Source: Oikopleura dioica (taxonomy: Eukaryota; Chordata; Appendicularia; Copelata; Oikopleuridae). From it: a stretch of DNA of 64,000 nt. The notes under the pieces are model-generated. The model searched no databases. It saw only the letters and a program-made list of their open reading frames with translations, and was not told the DNA's origin. This document shows positions 61,915-64,000 of this stretch, one piece after another (position 1 is the stretch's first letter; each line of letters opens with the position of its first letter). The stretch is taken from assembly GCA_907165135.1 (NCBI GenBank), contig OU015567.1:14265001-14329000 (forward strand). The letters run 5' to 3'. A program made the position numbers and the translations under genes.

Positions 61915-63403
61915 ATGGAACTCGAGACAAAGTTTTTAGTTTCAATCCTCGCTCTTCTCGCCGGAATATTTTTACTCCTCGCGTCAATGTGGTGGTATGC
62001 AAGAAGTTTGATGAAAAATTCCAACGTTGCGCAAAAGTCCTTTCCCGTGGACCAACATTTCTCCTCACAAGTCCGAAGCCAACCAGAGGTTCAGAATCGA
62101 TTCTACATGAGCTTCAAGGAGCAATTGACGCCTTCAACTTCACCGGAAAGAGAAATCCAAATCCTCGGTCATCAGCGTGGAAGTACTCCTAGACCAAAAG
62201 CCGTCCAGGTAATCCATCTGCAATCAATGCAGTTTTAATGAAGGCACTACTAAAATAGTTGGTGGTCTAAACTTTGAAGTTCGTATGTGCGATAAGAATT
62301 TCGGGTGGCCTAAACTTTGATCGTTCTCATGTGTGACTCTTTGAGAAAGTGGCCTAAACTTTTAATTTCCCCGGAGGCGCTTCTGCCATCGGTGACTAGA
62401 GCACTGCCTGCTAAGGCCACTACGCTTTAAGGGACCCGGGCGAGTGACGCGGAGCTGAAGTTCACGCGCTCGCCGTTACTCTCAAACATAATATTTTTGA
62501 AATTTCTTTTGCAAATAATATCTTCAAGTCTTCATCTTTCATTTCCGACTCTTAGTTTTACTCTATCATAAATGGCTGATGAGCTAGAGATTAAAGAAGC
62601 GCAACTTCGAAAGGATTCAACTCCTGCAAACTTTATTTTATTTTTCTGAAACCGGTACCATTGAAAAGCCCATTAAATTTTGAACAGATTCCACGTAATG
62701 CGCTAAGTTGAAACTGTACTTATTGGCGATAAAGGTTAGATAAACAAGATAACTTAGCGCGCGCTCAGCGGGAATTGTATCCCGGGACCCCAAAATAACC
62801 CGATCGAAGCGTCCTGCCGTACTAAGAGCGCTAAGTTCTTTTGTTTATCAGCGCGCTAAGGGCAATCGGTAGAGTTTCAGCTTAGCGCATTACGTGGAAT
62901 CTGTTCAGAATTTAATGGGCTTTTCAATGGTACCGGTTTCAAAAAATAAAATAAAGTTTGCAGGAGTTGAATCCTTTTGAAGTTGCGCTTCTTTTAATCT
63001 CTCTAGCTCATCAGCCATTAATGATAGAGTAAAACTTAGAGTCGGAAATGAAAGATGAAGACTTGAACATATTATTTGCAAAAAGAAATTTCAAAAATAT
63101 TATGTTTGAGAGTAACGGCGAGCGCGTGAACTTCAGCTCCGCGTCACTCGCCCGGGTCCCTTAAGCAGGCCAATTAGGTTTACGGTTTTCATTCAAGGTG
63201 ATGACAATTGGAACTTGTCAGAGCGCCTCAGGGGAAATTCAAAGTTTAGACCACTTTCACACATGGAAAGAATCAAAGATTAGGCCACTTTCTCATAGGA
63301 TCACACATGGGAAGAATCAAAGTTTAGGCAACACAAAGTTCTTATCGCACGTAAGAACTTCAAAGTTTAGACCACCACCTATTTTATTCAGGTGATTGTC
63401 TAA
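61915..63403 (+). CDS. Small membrane-anchored protein, unknown
   Basis: 101 residues, two exons (61915-62208 and 63392-63403). Residues about 8-27 are a membrane span (VSILALLAGIFLLLASMWWY), then a Gln/Ser-rich soluble part (SFKEQLTPSTSPEREIQILG, HQRGSTPRPKAV). The last exon supplies only VIV and the stop TAA; the C-terminus QVIV is a possible type II PDZ ligand. I choose this frame over the overlapping one starting 61911 because its splice donor (62209) and the TTCAG acceptor (63387-63391) join in phase, and because the hydrophobic segment looks real. Family not recognised. Its single intron is occupied by the large palindromic element. Confidence 0.5.
62251..63386. mobile_element. 1.1-kb palindromic foldback element in an intron
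   Basis: Two arms of about 500 nt are inverted copies with few differences. Outer ends TAAAATAGTTGGTGGTCTAA and the complement of CCACCACCTATTTTA agree; next come CTTTGAAGTTCGTA, then subterminal GTGGCCTAAACTTT direct repeats, then GGGACCCGGGCGAGTGACGC, and innermost GAACAGATTCCACGTAATGC. The centre (about 62760-62870) is unique. TA stands at both ends, as for a TA target-site duplication of Tc1/mariner-type elements. Excision leaves a 49-nt intron. Each arm has a short inward open frame starting MADELE. Confidence 0.8.
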
Positions 63404-64000
63404 CTTCTGCTCAAACCCGCTCGATCATGGTTAACGAATATGAAGACAGTTTTATTCTTTCGCTGTCTCGGCAAATTAGCTTATTTATTGCCGGAAAATG
63501 TCCGCACCCACTTGTGTCCTGTTAACGTAAATCTAAAATCTTAGCCAGAAAGATTGTTTTCTGACTTATTTTAATCCTTATAAAATGAAGCAAATGTATT
63601 TCTAGGGATTCTCAATTCCAAAGGCTCGATTATTTTTATGTTACATGAATCGAAAATAAAGAAAAATCAAAAATATTTTTTTATTAATTTTTTTCTGAAT
63701 AAAAGCGCAAAGAAAAAGATTTCTGTGAGAAAGTTAGATGTAACGTATTCGGTGGGAGGGCTGAATTGTCTCACCTCTTCGATCACCGTCCTCAAAGGTC
63801 AGCGGCGAGGGGTAAATAGAACTCGTGACAGATCCGGAAGTAACGCAAGATTAATGTTTTCCTACTGATATTAATTATTTATAGAATATTCGACCTGTTT
63901 TTTTATTTTATTTCAAAAGCGTGACTAAAACAGGTCTCGGCGCAAAATTGGCAAGTGTCAGTTTCCATTCTCCCACACCGGGCGGTGGTGTCTGCAATCG
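63404..64000. other. Downstream region, no gene seen
   Basis: AT-rich with A/T runs at 63640-63720. The 76-codon open frame there looks compositional. The last 80 bases are more GC-rich and could lead into a gene outside the window. Confidence 0.4.

Noticed and set aside
61911-62192. 93-codon frame overlapping the small membrane protein
   Set aside because: The alternative frame has a membrane span and an in-phase donor/acceptor pair across the palindrome; this one has neither.
62400-62470. tRNA-like GC-rich segment in the palindrome arm
   Set aside because: The same segment recurs inverted at 63110-63170 and lacks anticodon and T-arm signatures; it is part of the element.

Overview
The window looks like nuclear DNA of a very compact chordate genome, most likely an appendicularian (larvacean) tunicate of the Oikopleura type. 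The reasons are: protein-coding genes typical of animals and chordates (SHANK, BCL9, NOX2-type oxidases, ARL6IP1, eIF4E2/4EHP); many introns only 40-50 nt long; genes a few tens to hundreds of bases apart, including one 24-nt and one 67-nt gap between same-strand genes; splice-acceptor-like TTTTCAG/TTTATAG signals directly before start codons, as expected for spliced-leader trans-splicing; several introns that only keep frame with GA-, GC- or GG-AG ends; and a GH9 cellulase-family gene, a family present in tunicates. The species is inferred, not proven. All exon structures come from reading frames, splice signals and remembered family conservation.

Layout. 1-2932 (+) is the 3' part of GFPT. 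4032-12451 (+) is CNOT1, the CCR4-NOT scaffold. 13.4-16.7 kb (+) is an unrecognised gene with beta-propeller-like segments. 16974-19045 (+) is a SNX1/SNX2-type sorting nexin. 18.5-26.4 kb carries at least eight copies of a short foldback (MITE-like) repeat, in introns and intergenic DNA. 23758-29942 (+) is a BCL9/legless homologue with unusually long introns. 30947-31357 (+) is a small Cys-rich single-pass membrane protein. 31478-33372 (+) is ARFGAP1, 33817-36281 (+) a LOTUS-plus-Tudor germ-granule-type protein, and 36573-37621 (+) eIF4E2. Two NOX2-type oxidases (38.4-40.3 and 41.6-43.6 kb, +) flank the proteasome gene PSMA7 (40373-41369, +). Next come ARL6IP1 (43968-44699), TRIAP1 (45224-45599) and PIGM (45625-47045), all on +. 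On the minus strand, 47231-50819 is a SHANK-like gene starting at its PDZ domain. 51.2-55 kb is gene-poor. 54995-55336 is a small unknown gene, 55495-56254 a MARVEL/MAL-like tetraspan (+), 56314-60334 a two-domain GH9 protein (-), 60840-61588 a DEDDh exonuclease-like gene (-), and 61915-63403 a small membrane protein (+) whose only intron holds a 1.1-kb palindromic element.

Most genes are housekeeping and do not form one pathway. The notable biology is: (1) a tandem GH9 protein in which both domains lack the canonical catalytic Asp and Glu and which ends in a GPI-anchor-like tail; (2) inside that gene, a transposon-like insertion flanked by a 10-bp duplication that is apparently spliced out as a GT-AG intron, i.e. 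probable intron birth; (3) a giant palindrome in a 49-nt host intron with mirror-image short reading frames in its arms; (4) an 8-bp-TSD foldback MITE family clustered around BCL9; (5) operon-like pairs NOX-PSMA7 and TRIAP1-PIGM; (6) a one-base frame break in CNOT1 that may be an assembly error.
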